A stretch of DNA of 64,000 nucleotides from Dichetophora obliterata (Eukaryota; Arthropoda; Insecta; Diptera; Sciomyzidae): the NCBI GenBank assembly GCA_963920525.1, contig OY986439.1, positions 21,852,819-21,916,818 of the forward strand, read 5' to 3'. A program made the translations under genes and the position numbers. Position 1 is the first letter of the stretch, and the number at the start of each line of letters is the position of its first letter. This document shows positions 14,575 through 26,953 of this stretch, piece by piece. Below the pieces are notes generated by a model that saw only the letters and a list, made by a program, of their open reading frames with translations, had not been told where the DNA came from and ran no database searches.

Positions 14575-15146
14575 GAATGATTTACGGATATGCACCTGGA
14601 ATTTCCGAACTCTTAATTGGGAAGGTGCCTCTATCCAACTGACTGATGTCTTGGAAAGAAACAAAGCTGATATATCAGTGCTATCTAAGTAATTCGATAG
14701 GGTTGAATTCGGCATGCCCTCTGTGATATCTACTACAGCAGCCATGCGAAGAAAAACGAGTTTGGAAGCGTATTGGCAAAAGAGTACAGCACCATGTCCT
14801 GCGATTCACATCTATGAACGAACGATTTGCCATAATCCGCATCAAGATTAAATTCTTTAATATAAGTCTAATATGTGCACACGCTCCGACAAAAGACAAG
14901 GACGATGAGACTAAATAAATTTTCTACGAGAGCTTTGAAAATGCTTACGAGCGCTGCCCCAGTCACGACGTAAAATTGGTGCTTGGTGACTTCAACGCTA
15001 AGGTGGGCACGGAAAATATATTTGGTCAAATTGTCGAAATGTACAGACTTCACGACAACTACTCCGAAAACGGAATGAGGCTGATTGACTTGGGTTCAAT
15101 CAAGGTTCACTGGCATGGCTATGGGTTCACTCAAACTCCAGATTTA
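14575..15146 (+). pseudogene. Non-LTR retrotransposon endonuclease relic
   Basis: Across frame changes the plus strand reads like the apurinic-type endonuclease of RTE-like LINEs. It begins ICTWNFRTLNWEGA near 14590, then ADISVLSK near 14675, then IRIKIKFFNISLICAHAPTK near 14835-14900. After an in-frame stop it continues with FYESFENAYERCP, VKLVLGDFNAKVG (14970-15006) and HDNYSENGMRLIDLGS. CTWN, CAHAPT and GDFNAKVG are family landmarks. Several stops and shifts make it dead, the reverse transcriptase is absent, and the right side is cut at 15146 by a MITE. Confidence 0.75.
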
Positions 15147-15410
15147 CAGCCCTATTCTGGCAAATTAACAACTTGTTAACCAGTATTTTGAATATTTCTA
15201 TGTGTTTGTTGTTTTCAAAACAATATTTAAAGCTCAAAAAACAAAATTTGTTAATAAAATTGTCAATAACTGAAAAGCAGTTGACAATTTTTATCAAAAT
15301 TTTTTATTTTTGAGCTTCAAATTTTGTTTTGAAATAAAAAAATTACAACAAACACATAGAAATATTCAAAATACTGGTTAACAATTTGTTAATTTGCCAG
15401 AATAGGGCTG
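15147..15410. mobile_element. 264-bp TWA-type MITE, CAGCCCTATTCTGG ends
   Basis: Terminal inverted repeat CAGCCCTATTCTGGCAAATT, with TTA on both sides (15144-15146 and 15411-15413). The body is almost a complete foldback, with an internal TCAATAACTGAAAAGCAGTTGACA stem. It is closely related in layout and wording to the copy at 60272-60542. It interrupts the LINE relic. Confidence 0.8.
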
Positions 15411-15413
15411 TTA

Positions 15414-15970
15414 GTCAGCGATGCCCACGAAAATTATTTGGAGAGTGCATAAACAACAACAAAAAGCAACAACATCAAAAAATTTAAAATCTGGATGCAA
15501 TAACGAATTACCAATAACACAAGTGCTGGCAGAGTCCGCTACAGCGAACTTATATGTACACTGTAAAAATAATGAATCAAGTAATTCCAAATGTTTCAGT
15601 CAGAATACATTCTGATTTACCCAGCCTTAACCGCGTGGAGGTTTTCAGATATCCTTTTTTTCAATCTTTTTAATCTTTTATTATCTATGAGAAAATAGGC
15701 AAACTCCCAGTTTTCTGCAAATTCTTTTCTTGCCATTTTTCTAGGGTATAAACATAATATATTCTGATGCAACATAAAAAAGTACCCACCTGCATATATT
15801 CAATAACTTTTTCTCGATGTGTATTCGCATAACAAAAAAAAATTATAGCAGTGAGAGGACTGCCGATCGAAGCGAAAACCTATATATAAAATCTTAGTAT
15901 TCCCTGGAAGACGTTGTCCTGCCACGGACTGCCTGACTGCTATATAAGAATTTTCATGCTAATAGGGGGT
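15414..15970. other. No gene seen
   Basis: A short plus frame (15421-15615) and AT-rich sequence, with nothing recognised as coding or as an element end. Confidence 0.35.
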
Positions 15971-15978
15971 TTCGGACT

Positions 15979-16065
15979 ATCCTACATGTAGGATGGATTT
16001 GACAGGTCGGACGGACATGTAGGATGTGCGAAAGCTCATACTGCAGCCCGTCCTACATGTAGGAT
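15979..16065. repeat. Triplicated palindrome ATCCTACATGTAGGAT
   Basis: The perfect 16-bp palindrome lies at 15979-15994. A half copy (ACATGTAGGAT) is at 16015-16025 and a 15-bp copy at 16051-16065. The surrounding 100 nt is more GC-rich than its neighbours. It may be a clustered protein-binding site or the end of an unknown element. Confidence 0.6.
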
Positions 16066-16300
16066 GAAATTAGAAAGTTTTAAAAGTTCCGCTCTGATCT
16101 TGTTCTTCTCTGTGCGTCCTTGTTTGTAGATTTCCTTGGTAATTGTTGTTGGCGCAGTTAGCCGGAAATTTTTTGTAGACATTGTGAATTCTAATCGTGT
16201 AGCTACAGTCGGCATATGAAATTAGAATTATTTTTGTTAAGAGCTTATAACAATTTATTAAATTTTTTATATAGTATTACTGAAACTATTTATTTTAAGG

Positions 16301-17258
16301 AAAAGTGTTACCATATCAAAAATATATATAATTAAAGTAATTTATTTAAATTATTTCATTATTCAATTAATATAAAAAATTAAAGCTTATTTATATCTAT
16401 TTATATCATAACACTAACACAATATACATGTTCACCATATCTATATTGGGTTGTGTATTAAAAATAGAATATTATAAAATTAAGAAATATCTATAGCTTA
16501 TAAATTATATATAAGAAATTAAAGCTAAACAGTTTTAAAAAATAGAATGCTTAGGATAAGCAGACGTTATTTATTCAATTACTACTGAATATATTAATTA
16601 TTTCGTAGGTTTAATACGTAATTGTTATTATATAAATATACATAAATATTCTTTAAATTTCCTCAATGAGCTAAATTGTTCATATATATGAACTATATAT
16701 ATGTAAGTATATATATATACATATAGTTACAAGTAGTTATTGTTGTACAGTAAGCTTTAATTTTTTGTGGATCGAACTAATTTAGAAAACAGTTCATACA
16801 TATGAATTAAAGAATATATATAATATTGATATATATATATATATTAGGGCGGGTCAAATTCTGGCTCAGCGAAATTTGTAAAATACATGTAATTTCAAGA
16901 CTTTTTCTCCACTACAGCATATACAAATTCTGAAAAAAAGCTGTGCGGACTTTCGTAAATAGATTCATACACATACATTCATACATTCATATTTTATAAT
17001 TGAGAACAAAATCTATTTACGAAAGTCCGCACAGCTTTTTTTCAGAATTTGTATATGCTGTAGTGGAGAAAAAGTCTTGAAATTACATGTATTTTACGAA
17101 TTTCGCTGAGCCAGACCTCCAAAAAATTCGTCCATACAAATTTACACGCCCTAATATATTTATATATATATATATATATATACTATTTCCGATACGGTAA
17201 CACTTTTACTAAAAACAAATAGATTTACCAATATTATACTGTACAACAATAACTACTT
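16301..17258. repeat. AT-rich region with two interleaved inverted pairs
   Basis: AAAAGTGTTACCATATC at 16301-16317 pairs with GATACGGTAACACTTTT at 17191-17207. AAGTAGTTATTGTTGTACAG (from 16731) pairs with its complement at 17237-17258. The pairs cross rather than nest, so at least two old elements overlap. (TA)n tracts occur at about 16685-16730, 16820-16842 and 17155-17180. Confidence 0.5.
16847..17151. mobile_element. 305-bp foldback MITE, copy 1 (TA flanks)
   Basis: Starts GGGCGGGTCAAATTCTGG, ends ...ACACGCCC, with TA on each side (16845-16846 and 17152-17153). Two arms of about 110 nt, including GAAAAAAAGCTGTGCGGAC and its complement, surround a short AT loop, so the whole element folds into one hairpin. 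It is nearly identical to the copy at 33574-33878. Confidence 0.85.
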
Positions 17259-17259
17259 A

Positions 17260-18318
17260 GCAAATTTACAACAACAACGCAAAGAGAATTACAAGATCCC
17301 AGCGGTTGCGCAGCGTTAGAGGGGATGAACCGAATTGATGGCGTAAAATATACAGCACTTTGCATGCTATATTTTCGGTTTGCCTGCTAGCAAGCACTTA
17401 GCACTTGCTTGTGCTACTGGTGATGGCACTTAGAGAATGTTGGCTAGCAACAAATTTTGCACTGCACTTGCTGGTGGTGGCACTTGGAGGACGCTCGCCA
17501 GCAAAGGAAGCCAATTTAACTTTGCTGCATTTGCTGATGTTGGAGACCGTTGGCCCACACACAGGCAGACACAAACTCAAGCACTTTCGTTCATTTTTTT
17601 CATTAATTTGTTATTTTTTAAGTTTTTTAAGCTTACAATATTACAAGTTTACGAAATATGTTGCAAGTACAAGCTCTCGAATTAAATATGTCGAATTGAT
17701 AAAATGCAAATAAAATAAAATATTTGCGCTAAAACACGACCGAAATGTGAAACGTCAAAATTTGTAACTGTCAAAATTTCATCGTCCATTTGACACAGCA
17801 AAAAAGACAAATTTATTACAACACACACAAATTTTATTCAACTTGATATTTTCTATCCTACCACGACTGAAAACTTTCCGATTGACACACAGCCATAGTT
17901 GACAACTCTGAATATAAAATGCCGCAGTGGTGAAAATAAAAAGCCACTGACAAATACAACAAGTATGAAAATTGTCAAACTTTGTTTGACGATATGTAAT
18001 AAAATAAGAGCATGCATGTAATTATTTGAATGTTCAACATATTGCTTTTTCACAACTTAAAGATTAAAATGTTAAAACACTCAATCCATACATTATTTTT
18101 CTTGTTTGCAAACGAAGTTCCAGCAGAAAAAAGCAGAAAGAGAAGAAGCAAATTTTTCAAAAATATTGACAAATACAACAACTGAAGAAATTGCCAAACT
18201 TTAAAAGCATATATATATACCAATATAAACCGAACTAATAATAAGTTTTGGTTGCAAACATCTTATTGCTATGTTTAATTAAGTATTTTTATACTAACAA
18301 ACAGATTATATGCATTAA
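17260..18318. other. Mixed sequence, no gene assigned
   Basis: 17280-17580 is unusually GC-rich for this window and contains repeated GCACTTGCTGGTGGTGGCAC-like words (about 17400-17480). The overlapping short frames there look like chance. 17740-17960 contains several TGTCAAA/TTTGACA words. No recognised product. Confidence 0.35.
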
Positions 18319-19255
18319 AGGGCTGCACAATTACATTTGAATCGCTGTACAAAACATTTGTGGGGATCGCAAATACTTTCGTTCTCTCACTCTCATTTGT
18401 GGATAGCGTTGGCGTGAGCGAAAATTGTAGGTAGTGTGCGTAAGTGGAAAACCGGTTGAAAGCAAAACAAATAATAAATTGTCTATCGCGTATTAGTTAT
18501 GTACATAAAAATAACTTGCAAGAGGAGTACAAGTTGGCAATTACTTGAAATACTTGAAACATTATTTCAGAAATTTAGAAGATGGATTTGCAGTTGCATG
18601 TTTTAATTTAAATATATATTTTATTAAAAACAAAAAACCATTCAGATAAGCATAATGAAAGCACAAAAAAATTTTCAAAAATATTAACTTTATGTGTGGT
18701 AATATAAATTTATTAATTATTAATGTTTAAATGTAAAAAGATCATTTTAGTTTAAAAAATAATAAGTTTAAAATCACCGCTCACAATTTTTACTTTTAAA
18801 GCATCGTTATTAATATTAACCTCTATTAATATTGTTATTTACAGGATTATAATTCAATTATAATATAATTATAATATATTAATTATAATTCAATACTTAC
18901 TTACTTCATTAATTTCCATTTTTTTAAGTTAACTCTTACTTTATTTTTACTTTACTTATGCTTTCATTAGCAACTGATAATGACTTCTGCTTTCAGCATA
19001 CGCAAGTATTTGCAGTATTTGCAGAACTATACAGTTTTTTTTCATTTGCCGAGATAGCGACCGATAATTACTGTAATTGATGAGAGCAAGTTGCGTATGC
19101 ATTTAATCTGAGAGAGAGAGAGTTAAAACATTACTTTTTCTTTGAGCAGCAAGCAACGGTTTTACGCTATTTCTTTGCTTAATTCTGCTACAAATGATGT
19201 GCCTAGCTAAAAGTACTTGGTGGAATCAAAGAAGCAAATACATTTGTGCAGCCCT
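18319..19255. mobile_element. 937-bp TTAA-flanked TIR element (AGGGCTGCACAA)
   Basis: Ends AGGGCTGCACAA and TTGTGCAGCCCT, with TTAA on both sides (18315-18318 and 19256-19259). Purine-purine start and pyrimidine-pyrimidine end with TTAA fits the Kolobok pattern better than piggyBac (CC...GG). No transposase frame, so it is non-autonomous. Confidence 0.65.
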
Positions 19256-19259
19256 TTAA

Positions 19260-19668
19260 TATGCATTAATTTCAGGAGTTTCCAAGTTTGTGAGCTTGCG
19301 GCCGATGTGGGCGATTTCCTTGGAAAAATACGATGATGCAAACCAATGATTTACCCTCTACCAAAATCGTTCAACGCGCCTAAAAAAGTTTTCACTTCAA
19401 AAAATATAAAGAATACAACGCATGATTTTAACGTCTACAATGCGAATTCCAAAAACAGTGCAAAACAGCTGCGATCGATAGTGCCAAAGAAGAAAAACAT
19501 ACAAACGCAGACCAGCTATCGATGGCTCGAAATAACAAAAACAATAACAATAAGAGGCGAGCCTGAAATTGTAAATTGAATTCAACGAATTACAACAATC
19601 ATTAATATATTGAAGTTGTTGTAAAAGAGTGGAAAGAGTTAGGCGCTGGGCATCGCTGATCTATAGTA
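19260..19668 (+). other. Unassigned segment with a 77-codon ORF
   Basis: Between two repeats lies a less repetitive 400-nt stretch with an open frame at 19346-19579. The predicted product is basic and Asn/Lys/Thr-rich and I do not recognise it. There is an acceptor-like TTAATTTCAG at 19266-19275. Two ATCGAT words (19475-19520) are also present. It could be host exon or UTR material, or chance. Confidence 0.2.
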
Positions 19669-19669
19669 A

Positions 19670-20470
19670 TAAAACTAATTTTCTGTTTGTTTCGGCTCAA
19701 CGGATTTCGCTAAAACTAGGTATACATAGTAAGTGTATCCTAGATTAAATTGTGGCATACTTAGTTTTTGCCACGCCCCCTCCAAAATTTTTAAACTAAC
19801 GGTAATCTTATTATTACAAAACTTTTTGATATCGGAGTTTTTTGTGTATATAATTCTGAAAAATTTTTGTTATTTTGACCACAAAAAAACTCTCATATAT
19901 TCAAAAATGTAGAAATTTTTAGTACAGCGGCTTCTTTATAAAACATCGTTACCTAAAAATGAGAAAAAAACGACATGAAAAATCATAGTTTGGACTTTCG
20001 ATGCAAATATCTCCGCTGTTCATAAATATAACGCATTCAAATTTTGTTTTTCAAAAGTTCAAAAATACCTCTTCACAAAAATAGTTTGAACTGTATCGCT
20101 AGGTCAGTGTATATATGTTTTATAATTTTTTCAAAAAATGCCCAGAATATTGACTTTTTACTCAAAAATGACTGAAAAATAGTTTTGTTGCAAAAATAAA
20201 ATCAAGTAAAAAATGCACATCTGTCAACCTTTCATAAGACATAGCATTTATTTGCAAAAATTCTTCCAGCTAAGCGCTAAAATTATTTTACAGTTTTTGT
20301 CATCAAAACAGCTTTGATTTTTTTCGCACAAGTTTTTTTTCAAAATGTTGTTTTTATATTTTGTACAAAAAAAAGGCAAGTCTCAAAAATAATTATTGTG
20401 AAAAAATTACCCAAATATCTCTTTCCAGTCAAAAGCTATCGCTACAAATCTATTTTTTCATACGTGACTA
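19670..20470 (+). repeat. Dispersed repeat family, copy 1
   Basis: Matches, in inverted orientation, the block at 55285-56100. Shared landmarks are CTCAACGGATTTCGC, GCCACGCCCCCT, GATGCAAATATCTCCGCTG and ATTACCCAAATATCT. Landmark order is the same after inversion. Coding content was not recognised. The phrase CAACGGATTTCGCTAAAACT is typical of transposon-borne sequence in insects. Confidence 0.65.
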
Positions 20471-22764
20471 TATTAATAAATGTAATTTTTGTAATAAAAT
20501 TTTCTATCCTTTGAGCTCTCTCCATTTTTAACAAATTTTTCAGGATTCTGTTGTGTAACTGGAGTATTTTACAAAAATTTTGGTTTATATAAATTTCTTC
20601 CTAACATAAGTACGTCTACTTATACCCCCCCCCCACCCCCTTCTGTTAAATTTGTTTTGTTGTGATGGCTCTGTTTCTTCGCACTATTTTGACAGCATTG
20701 TCACTTAGTTCTTTATCAATGTAACTTAAGTTTTTGTATTTATATCACCATTTCATTCAAAAGATAACCGTGAATAAAATGCTGTAAAAGTTAATATTTT
20801 CATGTAATCAGTTTCAGCTAGATGGCGCTAGAATGAAACATATGCGCATCTGTTTAGCACAATTATTTCATTGGTTTTGATCTGTGATTTAAATTCACAG
20901 ATAGATGGCGCCGTATTAGTAAGCATTGTGTGTACAAACTATACACCTTGTGGTGAATAGCCCAATGATGTCTACCACAAGATTTTTCAAATTTAACCTC
21001 ACACGCTTGGCTGACTCAATATCCATTTTAGTACAATAATTTGTAGTACAACGACTTTTTCATAAAACATCGATAGCTAAGAACGAGAAAAACAATTATT
21101 TAAAATTCAAAGTTTTGACTTACGATGTAAATATCTTTGCTGTTTTTAATATATTTCATTAAAATTTTTTTACTAAAAAGTTTAAGTTATTTTTTAATAT
21201 AAATTTTTGTTTAGATGTTTAAGTGTCCATATCTCAAGAACCCATTAAATTCCACCATAATTTTTATATTGCTGAAAGCTAATTATGCTAGCATTAAAAT
21301 TAAGTAAATATTTAAATTATTTTGAATTTTTAAAATATGTTTTTCGTGCCCCTTCTTTGAATTTAATAAGCTCACCGCAAGGGAAAACCCAAAATTTTCC
21401 AAAACTTTTCTTGGATTAAAGTCCGTTCAATTACCTTTCTAACGGTAGCTCAAACTTAAAATTCAAGATGTTTTTCATTATTTCAGAATATAAAAAACAT
21501 TTAATCGGGATGTGTTTATTAAAATGTTTATATAAATTACTCTCGAGTAACACCGCGTATATCAGCTAGTATAATATAAAAAAAAATTGGAATACGTCTA
21601 AAAAAAATTGAAAACCCCCGAAGTTTTTTCTGTGTACGCGCCTGGTTTATTGATTTGTTTTTTTTTATATTTTATTGGAAATGGTGAACTTCTAGTTCTA
21701 AAAGTAGATATACAAATTAAAATTTAAAGACTTAAAGATCTTATTTAAAAATATTTAAAAATGTTTTAAATTTTTTTTTTATTTAATTATGAGCTTTTCA
21801 GAAGTTTTCGAAGAAGGGAACAACAAACAACTCGCTAAAGTATTTTTTTTTAAAATTTATAATGTTTTGTTTTTAATTCTTATATTTGTATTTTTTTTTA
21901 TACCTACGCACCCGATGGTGGGTGTGAAGAGAGTGTTTAAACTCTAAAAGGCTTTGATACGGGCCTGCCTTCAGACAGCTTTGTTCCAAGCTGTGTTCAC
22001 TAATAAATTTAATTTTATTTTGTTTCTTGCTTGTTGTGCTATTTTTATACTATTACAGGATTTGCACATAATTATGCATAAAATATCTATAGAAAATGAT
22101 AATTTTCGTTACAACTTATTTGCAGTTTTTGTATTAAACACAATAAGATTACTTGTTGCAAAGTGAAAAAGGCGGGGCTCGCATACTTTGCACACAACTA
22201 AACAATCTGAGTCTGGTTATTCTGGTACATTCTGGTTACACTTCAAATTAAATTTCTATCTCTTAATTGTAATTAGTTTCTATTTAAACGCGGGTGTGTC
22301 TCGTCGTCAGAGAAGAAAACTATTTCCTGTTTGCAACCGATCAAATTGAACTGCATCTCAAACACAAACATCAGCTCACATCCCACACACGCACACAGTT
22401 TCGAAATATTGTCAACCAATTTTGACAGACAATCTTTGAGAACATTTGGATCTAGCAACTGACGGGTGATGTTTGTATGGGATGATGCATGATTGATAGA
22501 TTGAACCGTAATTGTTAGCTTTTAATTAAACATGAGTTGTTGGCGTAGCAAGAAATGCGCATTCAACAGAACAAAATAATAAACAAGGAAAAGGCATTTG
22601 AAAGCGCGTTACAAACGTCAGTGAGTGGCATTCACTAGAAAGAAAGGTTTTTCAAAAAAGAAAATAAAATGCATAAAATAAACATAGACAATGTAAAAGT
22701 TTCAAAGAAGATGGTAATATAATTTGTATTGATAGCTTTCCAAAGTTATACTCGGCAACATACT
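20471..22764. other. AT-rich sequence with a partial repeat copy
   Basis: 21040-21250 is a third, diverged partial copy of the dispersed repeat (ACGACTTTTTCATAAAACATCG, GATGTAAATATCTTTGCTG). A C-run lies at 20626-20640. AGATGGCGC occurs at 20822 and 20903. No coding frame I trust. Confidence 0.4.
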
Positions 22765-22815
22765 GTGTAGACCAAGGCCGAGGACAAGGGGGTTTTCGGG
22801 GTTCAACCCCCCTAG

Positions 22816-23912
22816 AGGTCCAATATTTTAATAAAAATTAATGCATTTGAGCAATTATTTCATTGAATCACTTTAATGTGTTCTAAAAAACTTAAGAAGT
22901 CATATACTGAAGTTGCGTTTTTTTTCAGTTGCAAAGTTGATTTTTAAGAATTCTGACCCGAGGAAAAGTTCTATGTCAATCGTTGAAGTAATTTTGTGAA
23001 TTTGTAGGTTTTAAGATTTATGACGTTAGTGTAAAAGTAAAATTTTATTTAATTGAGAGAAATAAAATATCGTTCTCATCCGTGAAATTTCTTAAAACAT
23101 AGAATTGAAGACTAAATTTAAATCTTAAGCAAATAATTTTGAAATTTTTAGCAATGTTTACAAAAATAACAAAAAATATTTATTAATGCATATGCCTTGA
23201 AAAAAGTTTAAATTGAAATGAACCTTTTGAAATGAACCTTTCCCAAAATATGTTGGCTATTACGCCAGTGAGCCAAACCATTTTGCAAACACCTCCAAAA
23301 ATCATGTTTTCGTATATCATTGGCTAGTGTAATATTTAAAAAAAAAACTATCAGAAAAAGTTATTCCAATCTGCATAAAAAAAAAATAAAAACTTTTGCA
23401 AACGGACAAAAGATAATGCTGTTTTATATGCATATTTTTGATATTTTTTTTATTTTATTTCCTTACAAAAACTTTCAAAATTTAAATAACTTCATAACTT
23501 TTATTTTTTATTTTTTACAGTATTTTTCTAGTAGGTGTTTATTTTATAATTAATATTTTAGCTTTAATATGCATAAATAGACCAGGAATCAATGCAAGCA
23601 CTCAAAACCTTTCCAACGATATCTTGAAAGTGAGGATAGCATTAGCATTAGCATTACGCATTAGAAATAATGAAGTTTTTTTAATTTTAGTGAAAATAAC
23701 ATTAAGAAATTCAAGAAAATTCACGTAAAACAACATTAGGTGTATTCTCTATGTCTAGGATATTGCCATTGCATGTCTAGGATATTGCTATTGCACGGTA
23801 CAAGAATTAGAAATATATAATCCGTGCACCGCCGCAACAACAAAATAAAAGTAAAAAGAACTGTACAATATATCCTATGTATGCTACGCTGGAACCCATG
23901 TATACGGCGATG
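22816..23912. other. Interior of hAT element, no gene seen
   Basis: AT-rich. A small tandem GCATTA run lies at 23638-23660 and a duplicated TGTCTAGGATATTGC.ATTGCA at about 23750-23795. No recognisable coding sequence. Confidence 0.35.
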
Positions 23913-24179
23913 CTATGTAGTAAACCTCTGCACAAATGCACTCGTTCATTCTACAACAGTAGAGCCAACAGTGCCGAGTTCAGAACATAACATAACATAA
24001 CACTGTTGAGTCAAGCAGAACATAACCAATTCATTAAACGACAAGAACCGAGCAGTGCAGAGCACTCGTCGGCTTCAAAACAGAACTTGTTCGCCGTTTG
24101 CTTTACCAGAACACGATGTTTTTCGTTCTATAGAACAAAATTGATTGATAACAGCGAGAAAAGCATTGATCACACCTAA

Positions 24180-24938
24180 GGCCGCGTTCATAGTAAACGC
24201 TTTTAGCTTAGCAGAGAGGTTTAGCTGAAAAACGCTTTGTGTATAATCATATGGAAAAAGCTCAAAGCGTTCATAGTGCTAGCATAAAGCTAGCATAAAG
24301 CTTAATTTCAAATGCTTTTCAGCGCTTATCTTTCCATCTCTCTTGCTCACACAGAAAAATAATTTTGTTTTTTATGCTTTGTTGTAGAGCATTTTTAAAA
24401 TGCTATTCGGCACATGTTTATCTATTTTGCCTGTTAACAATATTTTCGTTGATTTTTTTTGTGCTGAAGTTTTAACAGTTGTTGTGTTGTTGTTGCGTTG
24501 TGGTCCTTTTTTTGTGCTTTTCAGTTGTATGCGCTTGTGTATTCTATCTCGTTTATTTACATAGTTTTCGTTGTTCTTGCTTTCTTCTTGGGTACTTTTT
24601 GTGCTTAACTTTCCATCGTTGTTATGCTTTGTGTTTTCAGGTTCCTTTGAACTTTTGTTTGTTATTGATTTGATCTTTCATTGGTGATCATCGCGAATCT
24701 ACATACTCATTAAACAAAAAATTTACTTTGCAAAACGCAATTGAGGGCATTATTTTCCAAAGAGACAAATGAAAACAAAGCATATCAGCCACAAGCATAA
24801 AGCCAGCACTATGAACACCAATAAGCTCAATAAGCTACTTTATGCAGCGTTGAATAAGCGTTCACTATGATCAAAAAAAGCTTGACAAAGCAGCTTTATG
24901 CATCAGCTTCAGCCAAAGCGTCCACTATGAACGCGGCC
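24180..24938. mobile_element. 759-bp TWA-type element, GGCCGCGTTCATAGT ends
   Basis: Inverted ends GGCCGCGTTCATAGT..ACGCTTT with TAA on both sides (24177-24179 and 24939-24941). Subterminal repeats of AAAGCTTA/AGCATAAAGC and AGCGTTCAYWGT occur at both ends, typical of Harbinger-type MITEs. The interior GT-rich frame is not a recognisable gene. Confidence 0.75.
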
Positions 24939-25512
24939 TAACGCAGTAGAACATTGGCAAAGATATTAAGGGCTAGGATTTCATGCAAATGCAAGTTTTT
25001 ACTGGGCATCTTAGAGCGCAAATTGTTAAGTTATCTTTCCGAATCATGAAAATTCCTTCTAAATGGCATTCAATAGTTAGTGCATATTTTTAAATATTTT
25101 GTAATAAATGCATGGTTTTGCATATTTTACAAAAAATGCTTATTAGTGCATATTAATTGCGTATATTTTTTATACAATAAAATCATGTGGTTTTTGCATA
25201 TTTTGCTTTTTTTGATATGCAACCATTAAAATTCAATACGAAATATTTTGGAAAAAGATAACTTTGAATTATTAGGTACTTTTAAATGCATTTTACTTTT
25301 TTTATAAGCTAATTTTTTTTTTTTTTTTTGTTAATTAAATGCAATACACATATATTTTTTAACCGATAATAATAAATAAGAAAAATATTTTTAATTGCAT
25401 ATTTTACCTTTTTTTAGCGAATATTTAAGAGTTTTAAGTGCATATTATATGCGCGTATTTTCGATTTTTATGTTCAAATCGTGATATTTTGCAAATTTAT
25501 GTATTATTTTAT

Positions 25513-26158
25513 GTGATTTTGGAGGGTATTTTTTCCATCATTTTAACTCGAATTTTTTAGAAATATTTAAGGTACTAGAAAAAGAACGCCATTTTTTTAT
25601 GCCAGGGCCGTAGTCAGGATTTACCCATGGGAGGGAATCTTGATGAAATTTTTTTCAAAATTAATATATAGGTACAATTACTTGTTTCATTTAATTTGTA
25701 CTTTAAGTTTGCTAAAACTATTGCACCAGCCAATATATTTTTTACGAAAAACATGAATTTTGGAGGCGCCTAAAACGTTAAGCACCCTGTAAATTGAAAA
25801 TGTTACAATAAAGGAGAAAACTGAGTACATATTTGAAACCAGGGTTAAACGGACATATAGGAATAAGAATGGGTTTACCAGATACGAAATTTGTATGCTG
25901 GTATTATTTATCCAAACATATCTGAATATAAGACGACTGCTATTATTTTGTTCGCAACTGTAAATAAAATATAAAAAATTAAACGTAAACTTGAAATGAA
26001 ACAAATAATTGTCCCAATATTTTAAATTTGAAAAAAATTACTGACTAAGGCCCTGGCATAAAATACTGGCGTTATTTTTCAATTACCTTAAATATTTCTA
26101 CAAAATTAGATTTGAAATGATTGAAGAAATACCCTCCGAAATCACATTTTTCTAGTAG
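25513..26158. repeat. Long foldback with hAT-type TIR inside
   Basis: Left arm (25513-25700) and right arm (25980-26158) are inverted copies. Landmarks from outside inward are TGTGATTT..GGAGGGTATTT, AGAAATATTTAAGGTA, TTTATGCCAGGGCC, TAGTCAG and CAATTA.TTGTTTCATTT. The inner CAGGGCCGTAGTCAGG with following ATTTACCCATGGG is the same end as that of the enclosing hAT element at 29503. It is therefore a foldback derivative of that family. Confidence 0.65.
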
Positions 26159-26953
26159 ATCATTCAGTTTTACTAAGATATACCACAAAATAATAACAAT
26201 GAAAAACATAAACATCATCGCAATAGACCAACAACAACACCAATACTACCATAAACAACAACGCCAACAACAAACGTAATCACATCATTACTAGTAATCA
26301 TACTTACAAATTAATAATCATTATAATCATCAGCAGAAAAAACAACAATAACAACAATCCAACATCATAAGAATGCAGGAAACAATAATCAACAAAACTA
26401 CCACCAATAGTAAAAGTAAAAACAACAAGAAAATATCCCCATAAGCAACACAATAAAATTTAATTAATTTTTTTGTTGTTACTAATAAATAATTTCATTT
26501 TTAATTCTTTAATAACTTTCATTGAATTAAAAATTGTGAAAATTAAAAAAAGCTTCGCTTCAAAAAATTAATTTTTATAATAAATAAAAAAGTATCTTAT
26601 TATAATTTCAATAAATAATAAGAAAAATCCTTTTTTTTTGGCGTTTTATATAATTTTTACTTCAGAAGGAAATGCAGAAACTCTGAAACCTAAACAACAC
26701 ATCATAACTCCAAGCGTTCTGCTGTTCATCACATAACTTTCAAGTCATTTCGTTCTGCTGCTTTCTTCTCTGTCGACTCAAGCATAACATTGATTCGATT
26801 TTCTTTTGTGTTTGTTCTGCTCACGCGACGAGTGCTCTCTGTAGTGTTACGTTTGTTCAAATTAATGAAAGCCGAACATAACCAACGCTTGCCCCACAAA
26901 TCAGTGTTCTGAAATGCATTTCAAGCGCACTCGTGCAGAGGTTTACTATGTAG

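Larger units (their letters stand above)
23921..26945. mobile_element. 3-kb hAT-like element (TSD CTATGTAG)
   Basis: Ends TAAACCTCTGCAC and GTGCAGAGGTTTA, with the identical octamer CTATGTAG on each side (23913-23920 and 26946-26953). The subterminal 250 nt at both ends are rich in GAACATAAC/GTTATG and CACTCG words, a hAT-like layout. It contains a TWA MITE (24180-24938) and a foldback (25513-26158). No transposase remains. Confidence 0.75.

Noticed and set aside
14503..15053. Minus-strand frames over the LINE endonuclease relic
   Set aside because: They are antisense shadows. The plus strand carries the CTWN, CAHAPT and GDFNAKVG motifs.
18319..19255. piggyBac assignment from TTAA flanks
   Set aside because: The ends start AG and finish CT, not CC..GG, so a Kolobok-type element fits better.
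24479..24673. Cys/Val/Phe-rich membrane-like frame
   Set aside because: It lies inside a TWA MITE, derives from GTTGTTGTG-type low complexity and has no recognised features.
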